DNA from: Bog-756 sp963704585 | Lineage (GTDB): Bacteria; Actinomycetota; Acidimicrobiia; Acidimicrobiales; RAAP-2 | Assembly: GCA_963704585.1 (NCBI GenBank) | Contig: OY969919.1 | Location: 248,001-312,000, forward strand | Direction of reading: 5' to 3' | Length of the DNA: 64,000 nt | Shown here: in pieces, positions 18,235 to 27,409 of the stretch | Position numbering within the stretch: the stretch's first letter is position 1 | Layout of the letters: each line of letters begins with the position of its first letter | Translations under genes and position numbers: made by a program | Notes under the pieces: generated by a model | The model's input: the letters and a program-made list of their open reading frames with translations, nothing else | What the model was told of the DNA's origin: nothing | Databases searched by the model: none

Positions 18235-19516
18235 ATGGCCCATCGCATCGACGTCGAGCTCACCAGCAAGGCGGAGGACGACACGTGGACCTGGCGTGCC
18301 GCGGGTGCCCGACAGCCGCGCGGCTCGGTCGACGGCACCCTCGTGCCGGGCGGCGCCGCGGTCGGGACCGTGCTGCGCGCGGAGCTCGAGACCACGCTCG
18401 ACGGAACGACGATCGTCTCGCTCACCCTGCCGAAGGCGAAGGTCGACCCCCGTGCGGACTCGCGCATCGAGGTGCTCGGCACCCCGCGACGAGGACCGGA
18501 TGTGAACGTCGTGCTCGCGACCAAGTCGGGACGCCGCGACGGTCGCCGCGAGGCGGGCGGACGTGACGATCAGCGGGACGGGTCGAAGCGGCCCGCCACG
18601 CGCCGCCCCCGCGACGGCGAGTCGCGCCGCGAGCCACGGGGCGAGGGGACCGGGGACGACGCGCGGGTCTGCGCGGCGCCGGAGCGGCCCGGCGCGTCCC
18701 GGCGGCCGCGAGGCGGGGGGACGTGACGCCCAGCGGCGACCGGCCGCCTCCACCGTCTTCCGCAACGCGGCACTCGCCGAGCTCAAGCCCGAGGAGCTGC
18801 CCGTCGCCGAGCAGCTCCTGCGCGGCGGGATCCCGGCGGTCCGCCAGGCCATCGAGGAGCAGAACGCCCGGGCCCGGGAGGACGGTCGTCCGGAGGTCAC
18901 CCCTGGCCCCCTGCTCGCCATGGCCGAGCGTCTCCGACCGACGATCTCGCTCGCGACCTGGAAGGACCGGGCTTCGGTGGCGAAGAACGCCGGCAAGGAC
19001 GTCCCGCTGCGCGAGCTGCGCTCGATCGTCGCCGCGGCCTCGACGGTGACCCTCGACGAGGGGGGCACCGAGCTCGCGGCCGCGCTGCGGACCGCGCTCA
19101 ACCAGCGGGTGACCGCTCTCCGCGAGCGCTGGGTCGAGCGGATCACCACCGCGCTCGACGAGGGCCGTGTGGTCGAGGCCGTTCGCACGTCGATCCGGGC
19201 GCCCGAGCCGGCGACCCGGCTCACCGCCGAGCTCGCGGTGCGTCTCGCCGATGCGGCCGGCGCCTCGATGGCCGCGGACACCCCGCCGGAGCAGTGGCTG
19301 GCACTCCTGGAGGTCGTCGTCGACTCGCCGGTCCGGCGGTCGGTCAAGCCGGCGGCACTGCCCGAAGGCGCGGACGAGGCGCTGCTCGCCGCGTGCCGCA
19401 AGGCCTCGGGTTACGTCCCCGAGCTCGCGCGCCTGCTCGGGATCCCGATCCCGCCGCCGCCCGGGCCGCGACGCCCGGTGCCGGCCCGCGTCGGCCAGGG
19501 CCGCCGGGCTTCCTGA
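18235..19516 (+). CDS. Conserved lineage-specific protein with charged linker (frame break about 18600-18720)
   Basis: The N-terminal part (MAHRIDVELTSKAEDDTWTW, then RAAGARQPRGSVDGTLVPGG) forms a small beta domain. A long Arg/Gly/Asp-rich linker follows, then a helical C-terminal domain (FRNAALAELKPEELPVAEQL, LRGGIPAVRQAIEEQNA, ELAVRLADAAGASMAADT). Both halves look like one protein, which I recall only vaguely as an uncharacterised protein of Acidimicrobiia-type genomes. The halves are in different frames that overlap within the low-complexity linker, so one base is missing or extra there. No enzymatic motif. The charged linker suggests nucleic-acid binding. Confidence 0.65.
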
Positions 19517-19529
19517 CCCGATGCGCCGC

Positions 19530-19988
19530 TCATCCGAGCGGCCGGTACATGGTGAGGAGGCGCGCGGTGAAACCGCCGCTCTCGAAGAAGGCCTTCGCCT
19601 CGCGGTCACCGGGCAGCGCGTGCCCCTCGACCCCGCGACACCCCGCGTGGCGGAACCAGTCGAGGGCGTCGTCGAGCAGCAGTCGACCGAGTCCGATCCC
19701 CCGCGCACCGGGGTCCACGTAGCAGGCGTCGAACACGCCGCGTCGCCCGCCGGGCAGGTCCTCGACGGTCCGGCAGACCGCGCCGGCCACGACCACGCCG
19801 TCGATCGTGCCGACGAGGACGCGGGCGTCGTGCCGACCGAGCAGTCCGGCGAGCCCCTCGTCCCGCGCCCATGCCGGCGCCTCCACCAGCTCCCCGCCGC
19901 GCCGCTCGGCGAGCTCCGCGCGCCCGGCCTCGAGCAGCGCGCGCAGGGGCACCAGGTCGGGCCGCGTGGCCTCCCGGACCGCCTCCAC
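19530..19988 (-). CDS. GNAT family N-acetyltransferase
   Basis: A 152-residue acetyltransferase fold: VEAVREATRPDLVPLRALLE at the N terminus, GVFDACYVDPGARGIGLGRL containing the acetyl-CoA loop (R-G-x-G-L/x-G), and EAKAFFESGGF near the end. The substrate is unknown. A GTG preceded by GAGGATCG was chosen; the frame is open much further upstream but reads as noise. It converges with the preceding gene with 13 bases between stops. Confidence 0.85.
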   Translation of the reverse strand: MEAVREATRPDLVPLRALLEAGRAELAERRGGELVEAPAWARDEGLAGLLGRHDARVLVGTIDGVVVAGAVCRTVEDLPGGRRGVFDACYVDPGARGIGLGRLLLDDALDWFRHAGCRGVEGHALPGDREAKAFFESGGFTARLLTMYRPLG

Positions 19989-20026
19989 CGATCCTCGGCG
20001 CTTCCCGTCGGTGCCCGCGGCCCCGG

Positions 20027-20596
20027 TCAGGACCGCTCGTCGAGCAGCTGGTCGATCCGGTTGAGGATGGTCCGGCGGCCCCGGGTCGAGGTCTCGTAGG
20101 CCCGGACCGACACGAGCTCCTCGCGGTTGAGCCCGTCGAGCCGCTGGACCACCTGCGAGGCCGAGAGGGTGTCGAACCCGGGGATCGAGAGCGTCGAGAC
20201 CTTGGGGATGTGGCCGTTCGCGACCGACCGCACCCGTGGCTGCGGAGTCGACGCCGCGGACGCGACCCCGGTGCCGTCGTCGCGCACCGCTCCGCCCGCG
20301 GCGGTGGACGGGGAGGCGGTGCGGGTCGTCGCGAACGGTCCTCTTGTGCGGGCCGGCGGACCGCCGAGCAGCCCACCCGAGCGCTTCGAGACCTCCCGCC
20401 GTCCGGCATGGACCGCGAATCGGCCGACCGCGCGCGCCGAGTGCACGCGCATGCCGAGCTCCTCGCGCCCGCGTGCCGCGAGCTTCGGGAGCTCCTCGAC
20501 CGCCGAGACGACGATGCCGGCCGGCACGTAGACGAGGAGGTCCCAGAGGTGCTCGCTGAGGGGCGTCTCCTCGTGGTCGTCGTCGTGTGCTGGCAT
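20027..20596 (-). CDS. Conserved hypothetical with C-terminal SAP/HhH-like motif
   Basis: A 189-residue protein. The N-terminal 45 residues are an amphipathic, weakly hydrophobic segment (LSEHLWDLLVYVPAGIVVSA), a Ser/Thr/Ala/Gly-rich linker follows, and the C terminus reads IPGFDTLSASQVVQRLDGLN then REELVSVRAYETSTRGRRTI. This last part resembles the short helical motif seen at the end of some actinobacterial lipid-droplet-associated or SAP-like proteins. Function unknown. It follows the DUF4193 gene by 12 bases and is probably in its transcript. Confidence 0.65.
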   Translation of the reverse strand: MPAHDDDHEETPLSEHLWDLLVYVPAGIVVSAVEELPKLAARGREELGMRVHSARAVGRFAVHAGRREVSKRSGGLLGGPPARTRGPFATTRTASPSTAAGGAVRDDGTGVASAASTPQPRVRSVANGHIPKVSTLSIPGFDTLSASQVVQRLDGLNREELVSVRAYETSTRGRRTILNRIDQLLDERS

Positions 20597-20608
20597 GGCC
20601 GGCTCCGG

Positions 20609-21082
20609 TCACACGCAGTCGCGGCAGAGCATCTTCTTCCGGTCCGCGAGCTGGTTCGGGTGCTTCACGAGGAAGCAGGAGCGGCAGACGAACTCGCCGG
20701 GCTGCTTGGGCAGCACGCGCTCCACGCCGTCGCCCGAGCGGTCGTCGAGCTCGGGTGTCTCCTCGTCGTCCTCGACCTCCTCGACGACGAGCCGCTCCTT
20801 GAGGATGGTGTCGAGGCTGGCCTCCACGTCCTCGTCGTCGGGCTCCTCTTCCTCCTCCTCGTCGGACTCCTCGCCGGCCGACGGGGCCTTCGGAGGCGGC
20901 TTGGTCTCGAGCTCGGTGAGGTCCTCGGCCTCTTCCTCCTCGACGACCGCGTCGACGTCGTCGTCCTCGTCCGGGAGCTCCAGCGCCTCGTCGGCGATGA
21001 GGTCGTCATCGTCGGCGAGCTCGTCGAGGTCCTCCTCGATGAGCTCCTCAGGGCCGTCGACTTCGTCGAGTTCTTGTGCCAT
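20609..21082 (-). CDS. DUF4193-like protein with C-terminal zinc ribbon
   Basis: A 157-residue, strongly acidic protein of the actinobacterial DUF4193 type. Long runs of Asp and Glu are followed by DVEASLDTILKERLVVEE and a C-terminal zinc-ribbon-like end, FVCRSCFLVKHPNQLAD then CRDCV (two CxxC pairs). The function is not known; its pattern and conservation suggest RNA polymerase or ribosome association, which is inference. The ATG at MAQELDEVDG was chosen over an upstream frame that reads as noise. The long leader upstream is described separately. Confidence 0.8.
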   Translation of the reverse strand: MAQELDEVDGPEELIEEDLDELADDDDLIADEALELPDEDDDVDAVVEEEEAEDLTELETKPPPKAPSAGEESDEEEEEEPDDEDVEASLDTILKERLVVEEVEDDEETPELDDRSGDGVERVLPKQPGEFVCRSCFLVKHPNQLADRKKMLCRDCV

Positions 21083-21603
21083 CTCGGTCTTCCAGGGGTC
21101 GGTTGGGCGGGAGCATAGACGGTCCGCCGCGCGATCGATACGCCTCGAACGGGCGGCCGCCAGGCGTTCCCGCACGACGTGGATCGTTGTCGGAGGCGCC
21201 ACCGTACCTGCCGCGCGGCCCGGACGTGGTCGATGCCCGGGTCGCGCTCGCTGGATGCCGGACGGTCAGTTGCGGAGGGCCTCGTGCGGCTCGCCGGGCT
21301 GTCCGTCCACGCCGCCCGGCAGGGGGACCGTTCGCCAGGCGGTCGGACCCAGGGGTCTTTGGCACCACTCCCCCGTTACCTTCGGTGCGAAACCGCCGGT
21401 CTCGGGGGAATGTTTTCTACTCGATCCCCTGGGTCTCCCTCCGCCTCTCACAGCGTCCCCCCCTCAGACTGCACCGAGCGAGCGAACTCGCGTGGTCCGA
21501 CCTGTGGGGCGACTGGGACTGGCCGAACGATAGGCCACGGGCACCGTGGCCCGTCAAGCGCGTTTGACCCTTCGCGACCTGGGCGTATTCCCAATCCCCC
21601 AGG
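21083..21603 (-). other. Gene-free interval between thyX and the DUF4193 gene
   Basis: About 520 bases with no convincing protein. Reading on the minus strand it holds, in order: a MerR-type promoter (21527-21557), a stretch able to fold (outer stem ACTCCCCCG with CGGGGGAAT, inner hairpin CGGT-gcgaa-ACCG, 21365-21410), a GGACCC/GGGGTC element near 21345, and then the DUF4193 start region. A leader or non-coding RNA of about 430 bases is possible. I found no match to tmRNA, RNase P or SRP RNA landmarks. Confidence 0.45.
21527..21557 (-). promoter_or_regulatory. MerR-type promoter: 19-bp spacer filled by a palindrome
   Basis: On the minus strand TTGACG (-35) is followed by a 19-base spacer and TATCGT (-10). 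The whole spacer is a dyad: GGCCACGG, TGC, CCGTGGCC, with perfect 8-base arms. Over-long 19-20 base spacers carrying a palindromic operator are the hallmark of promoters activated by MerR family proteins. It points toward the DUF4193 gene. Confidence 0.55.
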
Positions 21604-23262
21604 TCAGCGGGTTACGGGATTTCGCGCAGCCGACACTGACGTGCGGCGCAGCTCCGAGCGGCGCTCCGACGCGAGCCGTTCGAGGTCCTCGGACCCGTAC
21701 TCGACGTGGCACATCGCCTCCGCGAGGAGCCGGTGGCCGGCCCGGTCCGCGATCTGGCGGTGCATCTCCTGGGCGACCCAGCGGTACGCGGGGTGGCCCT
21801 GGCCGCCCGAGCGGAGCTCGAGCAGGTGCATCGCCTCGCGCGCGTTCATCTGCATCGAGTAGCGGATGCGGAAGGCCAGCGCGACCGTGTACGCGGCGGC
21901 GTCCGCGAACACCGGGAGGAGCGAGTCGTGCAGCGTGCGCGACCGCTCGAGCGACCCGACGTACCGCTCCTCGAGGCCCGCCTCCGCGACGACATCCGGC
22001 ACGTCGTACCCGAGGGCGGTGCCGAGCGGCTGCCACTCGATGGTCAGCATCCGGTGGCGCTGCAGGTCGCGGAACGCTCCGTAGTCGGTCACCACGTCGA
22101 ACCGGTAGCCGGTGCGCTCGAAGGCTCGACCCGGTCGGTGCCGTCGGTTGCGCCGCTCCCCCACGTAGGCCGCGAGCACCGAGCGCCGCTCCTCTGCGCC
22201 AAGCCGGGCGACGCGGTCCCGCACGACCTCCTCAGGGGCCCAGGTCAGCGGGGCGCAGATCGCCGCAAGGACCTTCTCCTCCCCCTCGGGGTCGAAGTCC
22301 ACCAGGGTGACCGACGGTCTTCCCGACGGCCCTGCGACCGGGACGCCCTCGTCTTCGACGAGGTCGGGGAAGAGCTCCCCGACCACCGCGGCGGTCTCCA
22401 CACGGGTCCGCTCGAGATAGGCCGTCCACTCGCCCCCGCGGTCGGGCCGGTCGACCCGCAGGAGGAACGAGGGGATCACCTTCCGCAGCTCCTCGAGCAT
22501 CATCTCCGCGTAGCGGCGGGCCTCGGGGAGTGGGTGGGCGCGCATGCGCAGCAGGAGCTGCTCGTAGGACTGCCCGGTGCCGTAGATCCCGACGTTGGAG
22601 AGCGAGCCCGCGGGCAGCAGGCCGCGCAGCGCGTCGAGCGCCTTGGCCCGCACCGCCTGCCGGTGCACGAAGTCCGAGTCACCGGGCTGGCGGGGGTGGC
22701 GCGCGGTGAGCCAGGCCTGTGCCTCCTCGAGCAGCTCGCCGTAGGTGTCGAACATGCGGTCCATCTCGCCCACGTAGCGCGCACCGACCGGCGAGTCGAG
22801 AAGCGCGGGGTCGCGGTAGTAGCGGTAGTGGCCCGTGCTGAGCCGCTGGTTGTACGCGATGTACCGCGTCGACTGCTCGAGGTAGGCCATGAGCCGGCCC
22901 CACTCGAGCACCTTGGTGAGCACGTTGGAGGCCTGCTCGCAGGCGAGGTGCACGCCGCCGAGCTGCGCGACCGAGTCGTCCCCGTACTCGAAGAAGACGC
23001 GCTCGTAGAGCTCGACCGCCCGCCGCAGCCCCACCGTCGCGTCGACCCCGGCGTCGCCGCTCACGTCGAGCTCGCCCACGAACTCGTCGAGGAAGAGCCG
23101 CCGCAGGCTCTTCGACGAGCGCGAGTACCGGGCGAAGAGGGCCCCTTTGACCACTTCCGGTAGGTTGACCAGGGCGAACACCGGCCGGTCGAGGTTGGTC
23201 ACGTAGCGCCGGAGGACGTCCTCCTCCTCGCTGGTGAACGACTCCACGGCGTAGGGGAACAT
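21604..23262 (-). CDS. thyX: Tandem-domain FAD-dependent thymidylate synthase (ThyX-like)
   Basis: A 552-residue protein made of two ThyX-like halves; ordinary ThyX is about 220-250 residues. ThyX makes dTMP from dUMP with methylene-THF, FAD and NADPH. The ThyX signature (RHR, then spaced Ser and SxRY) is split: half one has the later part, YLEQSTRYIAYNQR preceded by EWGR, and half two has QRHRMLTIEWQPLG with RHR kept but the later Ser/SxRY lost. SMQMNAREAMHLLELRSGGQ, the substrate-binding C-terminal motif of ThyX, is intact in half two. Long forms of this kind occur in some actinobacteria. Activity is uncertain. HelY lies 12 bases upstream. Confidence 0.8.
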   Translation of the reverse strand: MFPYAVESFTSEEEDVLRRYVTNLDRPVFALVNLPEVVKGALFARYSRSSKSLRRLFLDEFVGELDVSGDAGVDATVGLRRAVELYERVFFEYGDDSVAQLGGVHLACEQASNVLTKVLEWGRLMAYLEQSTRYIAYNQRLSTGHYRYYRDPALLDSPVGARYVGEMDRMFDTYGELLEEAQAWLTARHPRQPGDSDFVHRQAVRAKALDALRGLLPAGSLSNVGIYGTGQSYEQLLLRMRAHPLPEARRYAEMMLEELRKVIPSFLLRVDRPDRGGEWTAYLERTRVETAAVVGELFPDLVEDEGVPVAGPSGRPSVTLVDFDPEGEEKVLAAICAPLTWAPEEVVRDRVARLGAEERRSVLAAYVGERRNRRHRPGRAFERTGYRFDVVTDYGAFRDLQRHRMLTIEWQPLGTALGYDVPDVVAEAGLEERYVGSLERSRTLHDSLLPVFADAAAYTVALAFRIRYSMQMNAREAMHLLELRSGGQGHPAYRWVAQEMHRQIADRAGHRLLAEAMCHVEYGSEDLERLASERRSELRRTSVSAARNPVTR

Positions 23263-23274
23263 GCCCGGATCACA

Positions 23275-25343
23275 CTAGGACGGCGGTGCCCCGTCGGTGG
23301 CGGACCCCGGTACGGAGGGGTCGTCGATCCCGACCACACCTCGCCGGAGGAGCACGACGGCCGCCTCGGCGGCCTCGCGGGTCGCCTCCTCGGCGGCCAC
23401 CTGGGCGAGCTGGCGGAGGAGGTCGATGAGCTGTCGCACGTTGCGGACGAAGTCGCCGGGCGCGACCTCGGCGTCGCGGAGGACGCGATCGAGCGTCGCG
23501 CCGCCGGCCCAGCCGACGACGGATTGGGCGAGACCGGCGTCGGGTCGCCGCGTCCGGCGGAGGCCCACCCGTCGTTCGTCGGCGCGCAGCTCGACGGCGA
23601 GCGTGGCGAGCGCGTCGAGTCGTTCGACGACGACCGGCCGCCGCGGGGTGACGACCGTGTCCCCTGCGCGCCGCGCCTCGAAGGTCACCGACGCGACCAC
23701 GCCGGCCAGCGCGGCCGGGTCGAGGCCGTCGAAGAGGCCTCGGCGCAGCGCCTCGGCCACCAGGAGGTCCGACTCGTGGTAGATGCTCGCGAGCCGCAGG
23801 CCCGCCTCGGTGAGGCGCCACCCGTCGATGAACCCGCGAGCCTCGAGGATCGCGAGCCGACGGTCGAGCTGCGCCGGGAGGGAGACCGAGCCGTCGGGCG
23901 CCTGCCACTGCCCGTACGAGGACGCGAGCAGGTCGTGGGCCTCGGTGCGCGACCAGCGGCGCACGAGGTTCACCGCGAGGTTGTAGGTCGGGTGGAACGA
24001 GGACTGGAGGTCGGGTGGCGGCGCGACAGCGGTGGCGGCGACCTGGGCGAATGGCGTCGCCTGCGACCAGAGCACGAACGCGTGGCCGACGGTGTCGATC
24101 CCGCGCCGACCCGCCCGGCCGGTGAGCTGCTGGTACTCGCCCGAGGTGAGCGCCGAGACGTCCGCGCCACGGAACTTCGCGAACCGTTCGACCACGACGG
24201 TGCGGGCGGGCATGTTGATGCCGAGCGCGAGCGTCTCCGTGGCGAAGACCACCTTGAGGAGCCCCTCCGAAAAGCAGCGCTCGACCGCCTGTCGGAACGC
24301 GGGGACCAGCCCGGCGTGGTGCGGTGCGACCCCGGCCTCGAGCGCGGCCGACCAGGGACCGTAGCCGAGTGTGCGGAGGTCGTCGTCGCCGAGCCGTTCG
24401 ACCGACGCCTCGACCACGGTCGCGGATCCGCACGCTGCTCCTCGGGGGAGGTGAGCCGCACCCCGTCCTCGAGGCAGTGCCGGATCGCGTCGTCGCACGC
24501 GGCCCGGCTGAAGATGAAGGTGATCGCCGGCAGCATGCCCGCGCCGGCGAGGTACTCGACGACCTCGGTCCGCCGCGGTGGGCGGAATCGCCGCCCCGGC
24601 GTGGTGCCGGCGGCGCGAGTCGAGGGCGCGGCCGTCGGGATTGGGCTTGCCGTCACGCAGCAGCGGGAGCACCGTGAGCCCGTCGCGCCCGCGCTCGGCG
24701 AAGGCGAAGTGGTGGTGGAGGGTGATCGGCCGGTGGCGCTCGACGACCACGGCCGTCTTCCCGCGCACCGAGGTGAGCCATGCCCCGAAGTCGGCCGCGT
24801 TGGCGACCGTGGCCGAGAGGCTCACGAAGGTGATCCCGGGCGGCGCGAGGACGAGCACCTCCTCCCACACCGAGCCGCGGTAGGGGTCCTGGAGGTAGTG
24901 GACCTCGTCGAGCACGACCGCGGCGAGCCCCTCGAGGAGGGAGGACCGGGCGAAGAGCATGTTGCGCAGGACCTCGGTGGTCATCACGACGATCGGTGCG
25001 TGCGCCTGGTGCGAGACGTCACCGGTCAGGAGGCCGACCCGGTGCCCGCCGTAGCGGGCGGCGAGCTCGGCGAACTTCTGGTTGGAGAGGGCCTTGATCG
25101 GCGTGGTGTAGAAGGCCTTCCCGCCCGTCTCGAGCGCCCGCGCCGCGGCGTACTCGGCGACGAGCGTCTTGCCCGAGCCGGTCGGAGCGGCGACGAGGAC
25201 CGACTCGCCGCGGTCGAGCGCGTCGAGGGCGCGGACCTGGAAGGCGTCGAGGGAGAATGCGAGCCCGCCCTCGAAACGCTCACGGAAGCCGTCGACTTCG
25301 TGCGCGGCGCCCGGGGCGGTCCCCCGGGACGTCCGCGGCTCAT
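23275..25343 (-). CDS. helY: HelY-like superfamily II DEAD/DEAH helicase (three frame breaks)
   Basis: Ski2/Mtr4-type RNA helicase like mycobacterial HelY, which also lies next to tatC. Readable motifs: Walker A VAAPTGSGKTLVAEY, TTPIKALSNQKFAEL, VMTTEVLRNML, DEVHYLQDPYRGSVWEEV, SLSATVANAADF, then AITFIFSRAACDDAIR, HHAGLVPAFRQAVE, FATETLALGINMPARTVVVE and QLTGRAGRRGIDT. Three single-base breaks disturb the frame: in a GGGGG run at about 25321-25325 just after the ATG, in a GGGG run near 24595, and near 24430; the last two compensate each other. The ATG overlaps the tatC stop as ATGA. I treat the breaks as likely sequence errors. Confidence 0.82.
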
Positions 25344-26089
25344 CGACGGACGAGCCTGCCGAGGCCGATCGAGAGCTCGTAGAAGATGTAGAGCGGCACG
25401 GCGAGGGCGATCATCGAGAAGGGGTCGGAGCTCGGGGTCACCACCCCGGCCACCACCACGATCAGCACGATGGCCCAACGGCGGAACGAGGAGAGCTGCT
25501 TGGGCGTGACGACGCCGGCCAGCTCGAGTGAGACCAGGATCACCGGGAACTCGAACATGAGCCCGAAGATCGTCATGAGGAGCACGATGAGGCTCAGGTA
25601 CTTGTTGGGATCGAGGATCTGGGTGAGGCTCGGGCCGCCGATGCTGTTGAGCCAGCTCAGCGCGTGCGGGAAGGTCGCGAACGCGACGAGGCACCCGAAC
25701 GCGAAGAGGGTCAGGGCGGCGGCGATGAAGGGCAGCGCGTAGCGCTTCTCGTTCGCGTGGAGCCCCGGGGTCACGAACCGCCAGAACTCCCAGAGCAGGA
25801 TCGGTGAGGAGAAGAAGAGGCCGCCGTACATCGAGATCTTCACACGCAGCGCGAGCCCGTCGAGCGGCCCGGTCACGTAGAAACCGCAGTGGTGCGGCGA
25901 GATCTGGCAGTAGGGGTGTTTGAGGAGCGCGAGGATCGCGTTGTAGAAGAGGAACGACGCGGTCGCCGCGAGCAGGAAGGCGACCGCGCACACGAGCACC
26001 CGGCGGCGCAGCTCGGTCAGGTGCTCGACGAGGGTCATCGAGTCCGGCGTGGGACGCGCCTCCGCCCGGCGCCTCAGCGAGATCGCCAC
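25340..26089 (-). CDS. tatC: Sec-independent protein translocase subunit TatC
   Basis: A 249-residue polytopic membrane protein, the receptor core of the twin-arginine export system for folded proteins. It shows MTLVEHLTELRRRVLV, the conserved N-terminal signal-binding motif, SSPILLWEFWRFVTPGLHANEKR and FPVILVSLELAGVVTP, with six hydrophobic segments, all as in the family. The upstream TatA/B gene and the downstream helY are in the order known from mycobacteria (tatA-tatC-helY). The Tat-signal amidohydrolase at 9.5-10.9 kb is one predicted client in this window. Confidence 0.93.
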   Translation of the reverse strand: MAISLRRRAEARPTPDSMTLVEHLTELRRRVLVCAVAFLLAATASFLFYNAILALLKHPYCQISPHHCGFYVTGPLDGLALRVKISMYGGLFFSSPILLWEFWRFVTPGLHANEKRYALPFIAAALTLFAFGCLVAFATFPHALSWLNSIGGPSLTQILDPNKYLSLIVLLMTIFGLMFEFPVILVSLELAGVVTPKQLSSFRRWAIVLIVVVAGVVTPSSDPFSMIALAVPLYIFYELSIGLGRLVRR

Positions 26090-26138
26090 GGCCCCCCGCC
26101 CATCGGTGGTGCCCCCATCGACCGCGCCGCCCGCCGGC

Positions 26139-26591
26139 TCAGTTGAGCCCCGGATCGTCCGGGAGGGCGCGTCCGTTCGACCGCACCTGGTGTACGGCGC
26201 CGCCGGACTCCGTGATCGAGATGCCGGGGATCGACGGGCGCCGCGCGGTCACGAGCGCGTCGATGGTGTCCCCGTCCCCCTCCCCGCCTCCGTCGCCGGC
26301 CTCGGGGATCGGTGGCGACTCGTCGGTCGAAGGCTCCTGCCCGACGGCGTGGCTGTCCGCGAGATTGTCGAGGAAGGTGATCGGCGAGCGCACCGCCTGG
26401 GAGATCGTCTCAGTCGACGGGAGGTCGGGGAAGTTGTCGCGCACCCCGCTCTCGAGACGCTCCCGGAGCTTGCGGAAGTCGCCCCAGAGGCCGCCGATCT
26501 GCCGCGCCAGCTTCGGCAGCTTGTCGGGGCCGAGCACGATGAGCGCGACCACGAGGATGATCAGCAGCTTCGCGGGGCTGAGGAACGGCAC
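26139..26591 (-). CDS. Twin-arginine translocase TatA/TatB family protein
   Basis: A 150-residue protein with the TatA/B layout: a short N-terminal membrane helix (SPAKLLIILVVALIVLGPDK), the hinge LGPDKLPKLARQIGG, an amphipathic helix (WGDFRKLRERLESGV), then a long disordered acidic tail. The length favours TatB over TatA, but the sequence LGPDKLPKLAR is TatA-like and no second small Tat protein is next to it. The GTG at VPFLSPAK was chosen. It sits 49 bases upstream of tatC. Confidence 0.85.
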   Translation of the reverse strand: MPFLSPAKLLIILVVALIVLGPDKLPKLARQIGGLWGDFRKLRERLESGVRDNFPDLPSTETISQAVRSPITFLDNLADSHAVGQEPSTDESPPIPEAGDGGGEGDGDTIDALVTARRPSIPGISITESGGAVHQVRSNGRALPDDPGLN

Positions 26592-26656
26592 GGCGCGAAT
26601 TGTACCGGCGCCACCGGGCCGCGGCACCCCCGCGGCCGCTCCGGTTGTCGGTCGGG

Positions 26657-27397
26657 CTATTCCTGACCTGGGGAGACGTCACCTCCACCGGACCGAAGCG
26701 GTCCGTCCCGCGGGGCCCGGGCGACCCGCACGAGGAGCACGACCAGCACGACGGCGATCGCGCCGAGCACGAGCAGCCAGCCGGTGTCGCTGAGCGGCCA
26801 GGCGACGAAGGCGACCCGGCCCACCACGAGGCTCGCGGGGATCGGGCCGAAGTACCGGCTGTCCTCGGACTCGGTCCGGTTGTCCCCGAGGACGTAGTAC
26901 TCGCCGACCGGCACCCGGTAGGGCCGCACGAGGCCGAAGGGCGCGGGCACCGGGCTCGGCTCTGTCGGCGGCAGCGGGCGGGGCAGCCACGGCTCCGCGA
27001 GCGGCCGGCCGTCGATCGTCACCCTGCCGTCGGCGAGCCCGACGGTCTCGCCGGGAAGGCCGACCACGCGCTTGACCAGATCGGCATAGGGCTGCCGCTC
27101 GAGCGGTGGGCGGGCGAAGACCACCACGTCTCCCCGCGAGATGCCACCGAGGCGGATCGACAGCTTGTCGACGAGGATCCGGTCCCCGATCTGCAGGGTC
27201 GGCAGCATCGAGCCCGAGGGGATCGAGAAGAGCTGGGCCACGTCGGTCCGCACGCCGACCGCGACCACGAGCGCGACCAGCAGCACGGCGACCCACTCGA
27301 CGATCCGGTGCCTCCCCCCGGGAGTCGGGTCGCCGGTCGTGGGCTCGGCCGGGCCCGGGTCGATCGCGGGGACCGGTTGCGGACCGCCCGCACCCAC
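26657..27397 (-). CDS. lepB: Signal peptidase I, copy 1
   Basis: A 246-residue membrane serine peptidase that removes signal peptides at the outer face. The Ser/Lys dyad is present: Ser in FSIPSGSMLPTLQIGD and Lys in DLVKRVVGLPGETV, followed by YYVLGDNRTESEDSRYFGP. One transmembrane helix near the N terminus (VAVLLVALVVAVGV) and a second hydrophobic helix at the C-terminal end (WLLVLGAIAVVLVVLLV) are seen; the second is absent in copy 2. It starts at GTG 13 bases after the stop of copy 2, so both are in one transcript. Confidence 0.9.
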   Translation of the reverse strand: MGAGGPQPVPAIDPGPAEPTTGDPTPGGRHRIVEWVAVLLVALVVAVGVRTDVAQLFSIPSGSMLPTLQIGDRILVDKLSIRLGGISRGDVVVFARPPLERQPYADLVKRVVGLPGETVGLADGRVTIDGRPLAEPWLPRPLPPTEPSPVPAPFGLVRPYRVPVGEYYVLGDNRTESEDSRYFGPIPASLVVGRVAFVAWPLSDTGWLLVLGAIAVVLVVLLVRVARAPRDGPLRSGGGDVSPGQE

Positions 27398-27409
27398 CGG
27401 GGTCGCGGC

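Noticed and set aside
21365..21410. Resemblance to part of a cobalamin riboswitch (GGTGCGAAACCGCC on the plus strand)
   Set aside because: The B12 box and the GGGAA element are missing, and no plus-strand gene follows.
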